Part shown: positions 18,175 to 27,415 of the stretch, in pieces | How the letters are laid out: each line of letters begins with the position of its first letter | Position numbering within the stretch: position 1 is the first letter of the stretch | Origin: Arthrobacter sp. MMS18-M83 | GTDB taxonomy: Bacteria; Actinomycetota; Actinomycetes; Actinomycetales; Micrococcaceae | Reading direction: 5' to 3' | DNA: 64,000 nt | NCBI RefSeq assembly: GCF_026683955.1 | Contig: NZ_CP113343.1 | Span: forward strand, 682,001 to 746,000 | Translations under genes and position numbers: made by a program | Notes under the pieces: generated by a model | The model's input: only the letters and a program-made list of their open reading frames with translations | What the model was told of the DNA's origin: nothing | Databases searched by the model: none

Positions 18175-19290
18175 CTAGCCGCGCGCCCTGCCGCTGACCC
18201 GCGACAGGTCGGCGGCACCGATCATCCCCGCCCGGGGTCCGAGGGCCGCAAGCTTGATGGCTGCAGCCGGCCGGAAGCCGCGGCCCGTGAGGTTCCGGGT
18301 GAATGCGGTCCGCGCGGGGCCCACCAGAAGCTCGCCGGCATCGCACAGGCCACCGCCGATAACAAACGTCCCCGGGTCCAGCGCTGCCGCGAGATTCGCA
18401 AGGCCGAGCCCGAGCCAGTGCCCCACCTCTTCCAGGAGCTCCCTCGAGGCCGAGTCCCCCGCTTGGGCTCGTTCCGTCACGGTGACGCCCGTAATGTTCT
18501 CCGCAGCGCCTCCCGCGGCCTTGAGCAATTCGTAGGCAACCGGGGAATTCCGAAGGGCCAGCTCCCGGGCTTCCCTGCCGAGGGCGTTCCCGGACGCGTA
18601 TTGCTCCCAGCAGCCCCGGTTGCCGCATTCGCAGCGATGCCCGCCAGGCACCACGATTTGGTGCCCGAACTCCCCGGCTACTCCGAATCGCCCACGTTCC
18701 ACGCGTCCGTCCATGACCATGGCACCACCAATGCCGGTGCCAAGCGTGATGCAGACAAGTCTGCTCTCCCCCTGCCCTGCGCCGAAGCGCCATTCAGCCC
18801 AGGCGGCAGCGTCGGCGTCGTTGGTGACAAGAACCGGACGCCGCAGCAAGCTCTGCAGGTTCTCCCGCAGCGGTTCGTTGCGCCAAGCGAGATGCGGGCT
18901 GAACAGCACCGTGCCGCCGTCGAGGTCCATCCAACCGGCGGCACCGATCCCCACTGAAGCAATCCGGTGGCTTCTGCTCAACTCTTGGACAAGCTCGACG
19001 ATTACCTGCTCCACGGCCCGGGCGTCATTGCCCGGGGTGGAGCGCCGCGCTTCGTCGACTACATGGCCTGAGGGATCCACAACACCGGCAGCAACTTTCG
19101 TGCCGCCGATGTCGATCCCGATAGCCAATCCCCTACGGCCGAGATGGGAGCGTCGGGCAGCCCATGGAACCGACTCCCAGCGAATGCCGCCTTGGGTGGG
19201 GCCGGGGCGTCGGCCGGTTGCGGTTGAACCGGACCAGGAAATCTTCCGAACGCGCGCCGTTGTCTGGTCGTTGGATGAATTCAGAGGCAT
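18175..19290 (-). CDS. ROK family glucokinase / sugar kinase
   Basis: Cytoplasmic sugar kinase that uses ATP (or polyphosphate) to phosphorylate glucose. It has the phosphate-binding motif IGIDIGGTKVAAGVVD (about residues 57-72), NDADAAAWAEW, the GTGIGGAMVMDG loop, and the zinc motif CECGNRGCWE (about 218-227) typical of ROK kinases. The first about 50 residues are basic, low-complexity and absent from most family members, so the true start may be internal, close to residue 56 or so. It is divergent from the acyl-CoA ligase. Confidence 0.87.
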   Translation of the reverse strand: MPLNSSNDQTTARVRKISWSGSTATGRRPGPTQGGIRWESVPWAARRSHLGRRGLAIGIDIGGTKVAAGVVDPSGHVVDEARRSTPGNDARAVEQVIVELVQELSRSHRIASVGIGAAGWMDLDGGTVLFSPHLAWRNEPLRENLQSLLRRPVLVTNDADAAAWAEWRFGAGQGESRLVCITLGTGIGGAMVMDGRVERGRFGVAGEFGHQIVVPGGHRCECGNRGCWEQYASGNALGREARELALRNSPVAYELLKAAGGAAENITGVTVTERAQAGDSASRELLEEVGHWLGLGLANLAAALDPGTFVIGGGLCDAGELLVGPARTAFTRNLTGRGFRPAAAIKLAALGPRAGMIGAADLSRVSGRARG

Positions 19291-19391
19291 GCCGCCATCC
19301 TATTCCGAGTGCCGCATATGTACGGACATGCGTCTTGTATGAACGGGCGTTGAACCCGGCCGCATTGGAGGAATGACCCGCGTCACGTAAA

Positions 19392-19407
19392 GTTACTCGT
19401 CAGTAAC
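19392..19407. promoter_or_regulatory. Palindrome upstream of the acyl-CoA ligase gene
   Basis: GTTACT-CGTC-AGTAAC, a perfect 6-bp-arm inverted repeat in the divergent region between the kinase and acyl-CoA ligase genes, about 90 nt before the ligase start. The shape fits a TetR-type operator for fatty-acid genes; the regulator is not in the window. Confidence 0.45.
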
Positions 19408-19497
19408 ATGAAATTGGTGAATTGCGACACACCCGTTACTTGGCCGTATAGAGTTAGAGCAGCCCCGCAATGGTCTGTTGATATCGAAGGAGCTATC

Positions 19498-21306
19498 GTG
19501 CGTGAATTCAGTGTTCCGCCCTTGGTGAATGTTGCCCCCGAAACCAACATCACGGACCTCGTGGTTCGCCAGGCCGCCAAGCCATCCAACCCCGCCCTCT
19601 TTGCCAAGCTCAACGGCGCCGGCCAATGGCAGGACATCAGGGCAACGGAGTTCCTCGAAGACGTCTCGGCGCTGGCAAAAGGCCTGATCGCCAACGGTGT
19701 AGGCCTAGGCGACCGGGTGGGTATCATGTCCAGGACCCGGTACGAATGGTCCCTCGTGGACTTCGCTGTGTGGTTTGCGGGCGGCGTTTCCGTGCCGATC
19801 TATGAAACGTCATCGCCGTCGCAGGTGGCTTGGAACCTCGGTGACTCCGGCGCTGTTGCGGCATTCGCCGAGTCCGCACACCACGAGGACATCATCCGCC
19901 AAGCCGTCACGGCTGAAGGCCTCAGCTCAGTTGCCCATGTCTGGCAGCTCGACGGCGGCCTTGATACCCTCCGCGCCGCCGGTAGCGGGATCAGCGACGA
20001 GGAACTTGAGTCTCGCCGCCGCAGCGCCGTGCTTGCCGACGTCGCCACCATCATCTACACCTCGGGCACCACGGGCCGCCCCAAGGGTTGCGAACTCACG
20101 CACGGCAACTTCGTGGAACTTTCAGAGAACGCGCTGGCTTCCCTTGGTGACGTGGTCAATGAGGACGCCAAGACCATCATGTTCCTCCCGCTCGCCCATG
20201 TCTTTGCCCGCTTCATCTCGGTCCTGGCCGTTGCAGCCGGCTCCCAGGTCGCCCACACCCCGGATATCAAGAACCTTCTCGGAGACCTCCAGAGTTTCCA
20301 GCCGTCGTTCATCCTCGCCGTTCCCCGCGTCTTCGAAAAGGTCTTCAACTCGGCCCTCACCAGGGCGGAGGACGGTGGCAAGGGCGCCATCTTCCACAAG
20401 GCAGTGGACACGGCAATCGCCTACTCGAAGGCGCAGCAGTCCGGCTCCGTCGGGCTCGTGCTGAGGCTCAAGCACGCCGTCTTCGACCGTTTGGTGTACG
20501 GGAAACTCCGCGCGGCAATGGGCGGCCACGTCAGCCACGCCGTCTCCGGTGGTGGCCCCCTGGGCGAACGGCTAGGCCATTTCTTCCACGGTATCGGCTT
20601 GCAGATCCTGGAAGGATACGGGCTGACCGAGACCACGGCGCCCATCTCAGTCAACACCCCGTCCCTGATCAAGATCGGCACGGTAGGGGCACCGCTCCCG
20701 GGCAATGCGGTCAAGATCGCCGACGACGGCGAAATCCTAGCCAAGGGCGTCTGCGTCATGAAGGGCTATTACAAGCGCGATGACCTTGCTGCAGACACCT
20801 TCGTGGACGGCTGGTTACGCACAGGTGACATCGGCGAACTGGATGAACAGGGTTTCCTGAAGATCACCGGCCGCAAGAAGGAAATCATCGTCACGGCCAG
20901 CGGCAAGAACGTGGTGCCGGCCCTCCTCGAGGACCAAATCCGGGCGGACGCCCTGGTCTCACAGGTCCTGGTGGTCGGCGACAACCGACCCTTCATCGGC
21001 GCGCTGGTCACCCTCGACGAGGAAGCCCTGCCCGGCTGGTTGGAACGCCATGGCCTTCCAACGTCCACCACTCCGGCAGACGCTGCGGACAACACTTTGG
21101 TCAGGGCAGCCGTCCAGGAACTGATCAGCCACGCGAACCAGTCCGTCTCCCACGCGGAGGCCATCAAGTCCTTCCGGATTGTGCCGTCCGACTTCACCGA
21201 GGCCTCCGGCCACCTCACACCGTCCTTGAAGGTCAAGCGCGCCCAGGTCATGAAGGACTTCGACTCCGTGATCGAGGAGATGTATTCGGCGCCCAAGGCG
21301 TCCTGA
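19498..21306 (+). CDS. Long-chain fatty acid--CoA ligase (FadD15-like)
   Basis: AMP-forming acyl-CoA synthetase activating long-chain fatty acids (602 aa). It has the P-loop TSGTTGRPKGCELTH (about 190-204), the GYGLTETTAP motif (about 375-384), GWLRTGDIGELDEQGF, and the C-terminal GRKKEIIVTASGKNV hinge. I use the GTG at 19498 (MREFSVPPL), because GAAGGAG sits 5 nt upstream; an in-frame ATG at 19408 lies within the upstream palindrome. FadD15 (Rv2187) has the same relative position after the Rv2182c-Rv2183c block. Confidence 0.93.
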   Translation: MREFSVPPLVNVAPETNITDLVVRQAAKPSNPALFAKLNGAGQWQDIRATEFLEDVSALAKGLIANGVGLGDRVGIMSRTRYEWSLVDFAVWFAGGVSVPIYETSSPSQVAWNLGDSGAVAAFAESAHHEDIIRQAVTAEGLSSVAHVWQLDGGLDTLRAAGSGISDEELESRRRSAVLADVATIIYTSGTTGRPKGCELTHGNFVELSENALASLGDVVNEDAKTIMFLPLAHVFARFISVLAVAAGSQVAHTPDIKNLLGDLQSFQPSFILAVPRVFEKVFNSALTRAEDGGKGAIFHKAVDTAIAYSKAQQSGSVGLVLRLKHAVFDRLVYGKLRAAMGGHVSHAVSGGGPLGERLGHFFHGIGLQILEGYGLTETTAPISVNTPSLIKIGTVGAPLPGNAVKIADDGEILAKGVCVMKGYYKRDDLAADTFVDGWLRTGDIGELDEQGFLKITGRKKEIIVTASGKNVVPALLEDQIRADALVSQVLVVGDNRPFIGALVTLDEEALPGWLERHGLPTSTTPADAADNTLVRAAVQELISHANQSVSHAEAIKSFRIVPSDFTEASGHLTPSLKVKRAQVMKDFDSVIEEMYSAPKAS

Positions 21307-21338
21307 CACCCCGCAGCCTGACATATCCGGAAACCAAA

Positions 21339-21376
21339 AAGGAAGGTCCCGGGCTCACGAGCCCGGGACCTTCCTT
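21339..21376. terminator. Bidirectional terminator between the ligase gene and pyc
   Basis: 17-bp perfect stem (AAGGAAGGTCCCGGGCT and complement) with a CACG loop, flanked by A-run and TT on the two sides, between convergent genes. Confidence 0.88.
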
Positions 21377-21404
21377 CATGCCTGCTCCGCGAAGAAGCGA
21401 GCTG

Positions 21405-24400
21405 TTATTCGACGACGATCAACAAATCGCCGCCCTGAACCTGCTCCACCTTGTTGATGGCGAGGCGCGAGACCGTGCCGGCCACCGGCGTCGTGATGGA
21501 TGCCTCCATCTTCATCGCCTCAATCGTGGCGACGGTGTCGCCCGCCTTGACGGCGTCGCCGGCTTTGACGGTCAGCGTCACGGCACCGGCGAACGGCGCT
21601 GCAACCTGACCGGGCTGGGACGCATCAGCTTTCTCCGCAGCCTTCACGTTGCTGACGACCGACTTGTCGCGAACCACCACGGGGCGGGACTGGCCGTTGA
21701 GCTTGCACATGACCGTGCGCATGCCCTTTTCGTCCGGCTCCGAGACTGCTTCGAGGGAGGCGATCAAGCGCACGCCCTTCTCGAGTTCCATGACGTGTTC
21801 CGCGCCGAGCTGGAGACCGTAGAGGTAGTCACGGGTGTCAAGGACTGACAGGTTGCCGTAAGTGTCCACGCTCTTGAGGTAGTCCTTCGTGGGACCGTCG
21901 AACAGCAGCCGGTTCAAGGTCCTCTGGCGGGACTTGGAATCGCCCTTGAGGGCCGCACTGTCCTCGGCGCTCAGTTCGACGTCGCGGACCTTGATGCTGC
22001 GGCCTTGGAGCGCCTTCGTGCGGAACGGCTCGGGCCATCCTCCGGGAGGATCTCCCAGTTCACCCGACAGGAATCCGATGACGGAGTCCGGGATGTCATA
22101 GTTCTGCGGGTTCTCGTTGAAGTCCGCCGGGTCCGCATTGAGTCCAACGAGATGCAGCGCGAGGTCGCCCACCACCTTGGAGGACGGGGTCACCTTGACC
22201 AGGCGGCCCAGAATACGGTCCGCTGCGGTGTACATGTCCTCGATGGCCTCAAAACGCTCGCCGAGCCCCAGCGCCATGGCCTGCTGGCGCAGGTTGGACA
22301 ACTGGCCACCAGGGATTTCGTGCTGGTAAACCCGGCCTGTGGGACCCGGAAGCCCTGATTCGAACGGCGCGTAGACGCGACGGACAGCTTCCCAGTAGGG
22401 CTCCAGCGCGCTGACGTTCGCCAGGCTGAGGCCGGTATCCCGCGGGGTGTGTGCCAGCGCGGCCACAAGGGCCGACGCCGAAGGCTGGCTTGTCGTGCCG
22501 GCTAGCGACGCGGACGCGACGTCGACGGCGTCCACGCCGGCGTCCACGGCTGCCAGCAAGGTGGCCAGCTGGCCGCCTGCGGTGTCGTGGGTGTGCAAGT
22601 GGACCGGGAGGTCGAAACGCTCACGCAAGGCGCTGACAAGCTTGGCAGCGGCCGCAGGGCGAAGCAGGCCAGCCATGTCCTTGATGGCGAGGATGTGTGC
22701 ACCGGCGTCGACGATCTTCTGGGCGAGGCCCAGGTAGTAGTCGAGGGTGTACAGCTTCTCGTCGGGGTCCAGGAGATCGCCCGTGTAGCAGAGCGCGACT
22801 TCGGCTACAGCGGTGCCGGTGGCACGCACGGCCCGGATTGCCGGAGCCATCTGGTTGACGTCATTGAGGGCGTCGAAGATGCGGAAGATGTCGATGCCTG
22901 TAGCCGCGGCCTCGTTGACGAATGCCTCGGTGACTTCTTCCGGGTACGGCGTGTACCCAACAGTGTTCCGTCCACGGAGCAGCATCTGGATACAGACATT
23001 GGGCAAGGCTTTGCGCAAAGCGGCGAGGCGGTCCCAAGGATCTTCGCCGAGGAAGCGCAGCGCGACGTCGTATGTGGCACCACCCCAGGCTTCGACCGAC
23101 AGCAGTTCGGGCAGCAGCGCGGAAACGGCAGGGCCGGCTGCGACGAGATCGCGGGTACGGACGCGTGTGGCAAGGAGGGACTGGTGTGCGTCACGGAAGG
23201 TGGTGTCCGTGACCGCAACGGCGGTCTGCTCGCGCAGGGCCTTGGCGAATCCTTCCGGACCCAATTCCCGGAGCCGCTGGCGGGATCCCGCCGGTGCTAC
23301 GACGCCGGAAACCGGAGGCAGCTTGGCCGCGGGGTCGGAGTGGACCTTGAGTTCCCCGTTGGGCTTGTTGACGGTGACGTCGGCCAGCCAGGTCAACAGT
23401 TTGGTTCCGCGGTCCGCGGAAACGTGGGACTTCAGCAACTCGGGGCGCTTGTCGATGAAGTCGGTGGCAACGTTTCCGGCAATGAAGTCCGGATCAGCAA
23501 GAACAGCCTGGAGGAAAGGGATGTTGGTCGATACGCCACGGATTCGGAACTCGGCCAGGCCGCGCCGCGCGCGGGCTACGGCGGCCGGGTAGTCGCGGCC
23601 GCGGCACGTCAGCTTGACCAGCATGGAGTCGAAGTGCGGACTGATCTCGGCACCCGAGTAGACCGTACCGCCGTCGAGACGCACACCGGCGCCGCCTGCG
23701 GAACGGTAGCCGGTGATCTTTCCGACGTCGGGGCGGAAGCCGTTGGCTGGATCTTCCGTGGTGATGCGGCACTGCAGGGCCGCGCCCTTGATGGATACCG
23801 ACTCCTGGCTCAGGCCGAGGTCTGCAAGGGTCTCGCCCGATGCGATGCGCATCTGTGCCTGGACTAGGTCAACGTCGGTGATTTCCTCGGTGACTGTGTG
23901 CTCTACCTGGATGCGCGGGTTCATCTCGATGAAGACGTGCTGGCCGGCGCGTTCGCCCTCGGTATCCACAAGGAACTCGACCGTTCCGGCGTTGACGTAG
24001 TTCAGGGCCTTCGCGAAAGCCACGGCGTCGCGGTAGAGGGCCTGACGGATGGACTCATCCAGGTTAGGGGCAGGAGCGATCTCCACGACCTTCTGGTGGC
24101 GGCGCTGCAGGGAGCAATCGCGCTCGAAGAGGTGCATGACGTTGCCTTCGGCATCAGCCAGGATCTGCACCTCGATGTGACGAGGACGCAGGACGGCCTG
24201 CTCCAGGAACATGGTGGGATCGCCGAACGCAGCGTCCGCCTCGCGCATGGCCGCTTGAAGTGCCTCCGGAAGATCCTCGCGGGTCTCCACCCGGCGCATG
24301 CCGCGGCCACCGCCACCGGCAACGGCCTTGGCGAAGATCGGGAATCCGACCTCGTCCGCTGCAGCAATGAGCTCGTCAATGTCGCGGGACGGCGCGCTGG

Positions 24401-24800
24401 ACTTCAGCACCGGTACCCCGGCCTTGCGGGCGGCCTCGAGGGCGGCAACCTTGTTACCGGCGAGCTCCAGGACCTCCGCCGGCGGGCCGATAAACGTTAT
24501 GCCTGCATCTTGGGCGGCCCGGGCGAGGTCCGGGTTTTCGGACAGGAATCCGTACCCTGGGTAGATCGCGTCTGCACCCGATTCTTTGGCTACACGGACG
24601 ATTTCGTCCACGTCGAGGTAAGCACGGACCGGGTGACCCTCTTGGCCAATCAGGTAGGCCTCATCAGCCTTCTGCCGGTGGATCGAGTTGCGATCCTCAT
24701 ATGGGAAGACCGCTACGGTCTTGGCGCCCAGTTCATAGCTAGCGCGGAAGGCCCTGATCGCGATTTCGCCGCGATTAGCCACCAGAATCTTGGAAAACAT
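21405..24800 (-). CDS. pyc: Pyruvate carboxylase
   Basis: Biotin-dependent anaplerotic enzyme converting pyruvate, bicarbonate and ATP to oxaloacetate. The single 1131-aa chain has a biotin carboxylase domain (starts MFSKILVANRGEIAIRAF; ATP-grasp loop AGGGGRGMR near 160), a carboxyltransferase domain with TFRDAHQSLLATRVR (about 545-560), and a C-terminal biotinyl domain with EAMKME (biotin on Lys about 1097). Length matches single-chain Pyc of other actinobacteria. It is monocistronic, with palindromes in the 300 nt upstream. Confidence 0.97.
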   Translation of the reverse strand: MFSKILVANRGEIAIRAFRASYELGAKTVAVFPYEDRNSIHRQKADEAYLIGQEGHPVRAYLDVDEIVRVAKESGADAIYPGYGFLSENPDLARAAQDAGITFIGPPAEVLELAGNKVAALEAARKAGVPVLKSSAPSRDIDELIAAADEVGFPIFAKAVAGGGGRGMRRVETREDLPEALQAAMREADAAFGDPTMFLEQAVLRPRHIEVQILADAEGNVMHLFERDCSLQRRHQKVVEIAPAPNLDESIRQALYRDAVAFAKALNYVNAGTVEFLVDTEGERAGQHVFIEMNPRIQVEHTVTEEITDVDLVQAQMRIASGETLADLGLSQESVSIKGAALQCRITTEDPANGFRPDVGKITGYRSAGGAGVRLDGGTVYSGAEISPHFDSMLVKLTCRGRDYPAAVARARRGLAEFRIRGVSTNIPFLQAVLADPDFIAGNVATDFIDKRPELLKSHVSADRGTKLLTWLADVTVNKPNGELKVHSDPAAKLPPVSGVVAPAGSRQRLRELGPEGFAKALREQTAVAVTDTTFRDAHQSLLATRVRTRDLVAAGPAVSALLPELLSVEAWGGATYDVALRFLGEDPWDRLAALRKALPNVCIQMLLRGRNTVGYTPYPEEVTEAFVNEAAATGIDIFRIFDALNDVNQMAPAIRAVRATGTAVAEVALCYTGDLLDPDEKLYTLDYYLGLAQKIVDAGAHILAIKDMAGLLRPAAAAKLVSALRERFDLPVHLHTHDTAGGQLATLLAAVDAGVDAVDVASASLAGTTSQPSASALVAALAHTPRDTGLSLANVSALEPYWEAVRRVYAPFESGLPGPTGRVYQHEIPGGQLSNLRQQAMALGLGERFEAIEDMYTAADRILGRLVKVTPSSKVVGDLALHLVGLNADPADFNENPQNYDIPDSVIGFLSGELGDPPGGWPEPFRTKALQGRSIKVRDVELSAEDSAALKGDSKSRQRTLNRLLFDGPTKDYLKSVDTYGNLSVLDTRDYLYGLQLGAEHVMELEKGVRLIASLEAVSEPDEKGMRTVMCKLNGQSRPVVVRDKSVVSNVKAAEKADASQPGQVAAPFAGAVTLTVKAGDAVKAGDTVATIEAMKMEASITTPVAGTVSRLAINKVEQVQGGDLLIVVE

Positions 24801-24866
24801 GCTTCTCCTGCATCATTGCGGGTGTAACGGTCGGTGGTCACAGTGTGTAAGACCTCCATACCCAAA

Positions 24867-24891
24867 CACAAATCTTTGTGGTGACAGTCAC
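24867..24891. promoter_or_regulatory. Adjacent palindromes upstream of pyc
   Basis: CACAAA-TC-TTTGTG (24867-24880) directly abuts GTGAC-A-GTCAC (24881-24891). They lie 67-91 nt upstream of the pyc start and about 220 nt before the ParA-like gene. A TTGTGT...TACACA pair (16-nt spacer) on the minus strand overlaps the first palindrome and could be the pyc promoter. The rest of the roughly 310-nt intergenic stretch (24801-25113) shows nothing else I can name. Confidence 0.35.
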
Positions 24892-25113
24892 ACGGGGATT
24901 CGTCACGAGCAGTGTACCTTCGCGCACGATACGGATTCACGTGCTAATGACCGGAGAAGTAACAAGCCATCCAGGCCGTTCAGGGCTGATAAGGCAGGAA
25001 TCGGTGGCCACTCAACATATGATGTTGAAGGGCGGCGGCAGAGCCCCGGTTCCGGCGCAGCCGGAACGCAAGCACCGCGACACGGCAACCGGCGTTAGGT
25101 TTTGGGTTTTCAA

Positions 25114-25932
25114 GTGCAAGTAGTCAGCATCAGCAGCCTTAAAGGCGGCGTGGGAAAGACATCCGTAACCACTGGGTTGGCCTCGGCCGCACTGGCCGCA
25201 GGCATCCCCACCCTTGTTGTGGACCTGGATCCGCACGCCGACGCCACCACAGCCCTCGGCGTCCAGGCCGGCGACCAGCTCGACATTGGCCGGATGCTCA
25301 AGAATCCCCGCAAGGCCAGGCTCCTGGACAACGTGGTCAGCAGCGGCTGGGTTGAACAGGCCCGCCGCAATGGCGGAGGGACCACCCTTGATGTCGCCGT
25401 CGGATCCGCCTACACCGGAATCTACGATCGGCCGGACCTCGGACGCCGCGATCTCCGCCGACTTTCTGCCGTCCTCGCTCCCGCCGAAAAGTATGAGCTG
25501 GTGCTTGTGGATTGCCCACCATCGCTCAACGGGCTGACCCGCATGGCCTGGAGCGCGAGTGACCGCGTTGTGCTGGTTGCCGAACCCGGACTCTTCTCAG
25601 TGGCAGGCACCGAACGCACCATGCGTGCAATCCAGCTGTTCCGCCAGGAATTCGCCCCCCAGCTGGCCCCTGCGGGCATTGTGGCCAACCGGGTCCGTCC
25701 TGCCTCGTCCGAGCACACGTTCCGGCTCGCCGAGATGGAATCGATGTTCGGCGAGCTCCTGCTGACGCCACAAATTCCAGAGCAGGCGAACTGGCAGCAA
25801 ATCCAGGGTGCGGCGCACGCTGTGCATCACTGGCCCGGTGATTCCGCCAAGAACACGGCCAAATTGTTTGACACCCTCTTGGAGAACATGCTGTCCTCAC
25901 GCAACGGCACGCGGGAACGCCGCCAGCGCTGA
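25114..25932 (+). CDS. ParA-like (MinD/ParA) ATPase
   Basis: Deviant Walker-type ATPase of about 272 aa: KGGVGKTS near residues 10-17, switch segment DLDPHADATTALG (about 37-49) and DCPPSLNGLTR (about 137-147). It is not next to a parB-like gene, so it is probably an orphan involved in positioning, not the chromosomal parA. I prefer the GTG at 25114 (MQVVSISSLKGG), which gives the usual ParA start; a TTG at 25102 would add four residues. It is convergent with the merR gene downstream. Confidence 0.83.
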   Translation: MQVVSISSLKGGVGKTSVTTGLASAALAAGIPTLVVDLDPHADATTALGVQAGDQLDIGRMLKNPRKARLLDNVVSSGWVEQARRNGGGTTLDVAVGSAYTGIYDRPDLGRRDLRRLSAVLAPAEKYELVLVDCPPSLNGLTRMAWSASDRVVLVAEPGLFSVAGTERTMRAIQLFRQEFAPQLAPAGIVANRVRPASSEHTFRLAEMESMFGELLLTPQIPEQANWQQIQGAAHAVHHWPGDSAKNTAKLFDTLLENMLSSRNGTRERRQR

Positions 25933-25984
25933 CCCAAGGTTCGGTGCCCACGCCAAGCTGCGTCGTTGGAGAGAATGCGATGAA

Positions 25985-26008
25985 GCCGCCTTCCTCTCGG
26001 AAGACGGC
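25985..26008. terminator. Terminator-like hairpin between convergent genes
   Basis: 10-bp stem with one mismatch (GCCGCCTTCC / GGAAGACGGC) and a TCTC loop, between the ParA-like gene and the MerR gene. No strong T-run follows; moderate support. Confidence 0.45.
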
Positions 26009-26073
26009 CTCATTGGTCTTTGGTAGCGGTTCGCGGGGATCCCGACGGCGGGTCGGAAGGTAGAACGTTCGGT

Positions 26074-26667
26074 TTAGCCCGTGCGGCGTGCCGTACGGCG
26101 TTTGCTCAGTTCGTCGTCCGGAAAGGGTTGTTCTGCCGCGTGCTCGCTCGGAAGGGCAGCGAGGCTGCCCTCGACTTCGCGCCACACCCGGCCAACTGCA
26201 ATGCCGAAGACGCCCTGGCCTCCCTGGACCAGATCAATGACTTCGTCTGCAGAAGTACATTCATAAACGCTAGCGCCATCGCTCATGAGCGTGATCTGGG
26301 CCAGGTCTTCCACTCCGCGTTCGCGCAGGTGCTCGACGGCCGTGCGGATCTGCTGGAGGGACACGCCTGTGTCCAGGAGGCGCTTGACGACTTTGAGGAC
26401 CAGGATGTCACGGAAACCATAGAGCCGCTGCGATCCGGAGCCAGCTGCGCCCCGCACAGCTGGCTCTACAAGTCCGGTGCGCGCCCAGTAGTCCAGTTGG
26501 CGGTAAGTGATCCCTGCTGCCTTGCACGCGGTGGGACCGCGGTAGCCGGCATCTTCATCCAGGACCGGAAGGTCCTCGGTGAAAAGCAGACCCTGGGCAC
26601 CGCTTGCGGGGACAGCAACGCCTGCCGAGGCCTGCTTTAGCTCGCCTGCTTCGCCTTTGGGACTCAC
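26074..26667 (-). CDS. MerR family transcriptional regulator (Rv1830-like)
   Basis: 197-aa MerR-type regulator with an N-terminal winged HTH beginning GYRGPTACKAAGITYRQLDYWARTGLVEP (about residues 39-67), a recognition segment with QRLYGFRDILVL, then an effector region with ECTSADEVIDLVQGGQGVFGI. It lacks the cysteine pattern of metal-sensing MerR proteins. The GTG at 26667 is preceded by AAGGAGGG 5 nt upstream, so the longer open frame from 26721 is unlikely. A good promoter (26815-26843) lies 150 nt upstream. Last gene of the gcvH-FHA-MerR-DUF151 neighbourhood. Confidence 0.88.
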   Translation of the reverse strand: MSPKGEAGELKQASAGVAVPASGAQGLLFTEDLPVLDEDAGYRGPTACKAAGITYRQLDYWARTGLVEPAVRGAAGSGSQRLYGFRDILVLKVVKRLLDTGVSLQQIRTAVEHLRERGVEDLAQITLMSDGASVYECTSADEVIDLVQGGQGVFGIAVGRVWREVEGSLAALPSEHAAEQPFPDDELSKRRTARRTG

Positions 26668-26814
26668 GTGACCCTCCTTGTCAGAAGTTCCCTTGGGGAT
26701 GGTGCATATGGCGGCCAACACGAAAGGGAAATGCAGTCGTGTAATTTCAACGCGTCCGCACCTTTCAGTGTGACTTGCGCGGGTCCCGGATGCAACGAGA
26801 ACTTGATACCTTCG

Positions 26815-26843
26815 ACGTTAGGCGTGCCGAGGCCTGAGGTCAA
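26815..26843 (-). promoter_or_regulatory. Sigma-A type promoter for the downstream merR gene
   Basis: Minus strand -35 TTGACC (26843-26838) and -10 TAACGT (26820-26815) separated by 17 nt. It would give a leader of about 140 nt before the GTG at 26667, so this merR gene can be transcribed apart from the upstream DUF151 gene. Confidence 0.55.
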
Positions 26844-26908
26844 AGACGTTCGGACCATTTTCAGGTCGTGTCGAAACTTTCACCCTCAACTTTAACCTTA
26901 GGTGGCCG

Positions 26909-27415
26909 TCAACCTTCGAAATCCTCAGGCTCCACGTCGTCCAGAAACTCCCGGAAACGGCGCAATTCACGCTCTTCGTCGACTTCGGGGCCGGGCTCGG
27001 TATCTTCGCCTTCATCGTGTTCGGTGATCCGGACTCCGGCTTCATCCATCACGGCATCGGCACACCAGATGCGGCATTTCGCCCGTAAGGCAAGCGCCAA
27101 GGCGTCGGACGCACGGGAACTGACCACTGTGCCGTCGTCGAACTGGAGCTGGCCGTAGAAGATGTTGTCCTCAACCGCCACGATATTCACGCTGATGATC
27201 GTGTGGCCTAGAGCCTCAACGACGTCGATCAGGAGATCGTGGGTCATGGGCCGGGGCGGCACCACACCCTGCTGGGCCAAGGCGATGGCGCTGGCTTCGG
27301 GCGTGCCGATCCAGATGGGAACATGGCGTTCCCCGTGCATCTCCCGCAGGAGAACCAGAGGCTGGTTTGAAGGCAGTTCAATCCGCACTCCAACAATCTC
27401 GACCTCGATCATCAT
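26909..27415 (-). CDS. DUF151 / bifunctional nuclease family protein
   Basis: 168-aa protein with the DUF151 domain (about residues 2-130: VGVRIELPSNQPLVLLREMHGERHVPIWIG, then VEDNIFYGQLQF and SRASDALALALR). The family includes plant BFN nucleases; the bacterial role is uncertain. A Glu/Asp-rich C-terminal tail follows. The start overlaps the merR stop as ATGA. The homologue Rv1829 has the same neighbours in M. tuberculosis. Confidence 0.9.
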   Translation of the reverse strand: MMIEVEIVGVRIELPSNQPLVLLREMHGERHVPIWIGTPEASAIALAQQGVVPPRPMTHDLLIDVVEALGHTIISVNIVAVEDNIFYGQLQFDDGTVVSSRASDALALALRAKCRIWCADAVMDEAGVRITEHDEGEDTEPGPEVDEERELRRFREFLDDVEPEDFEG

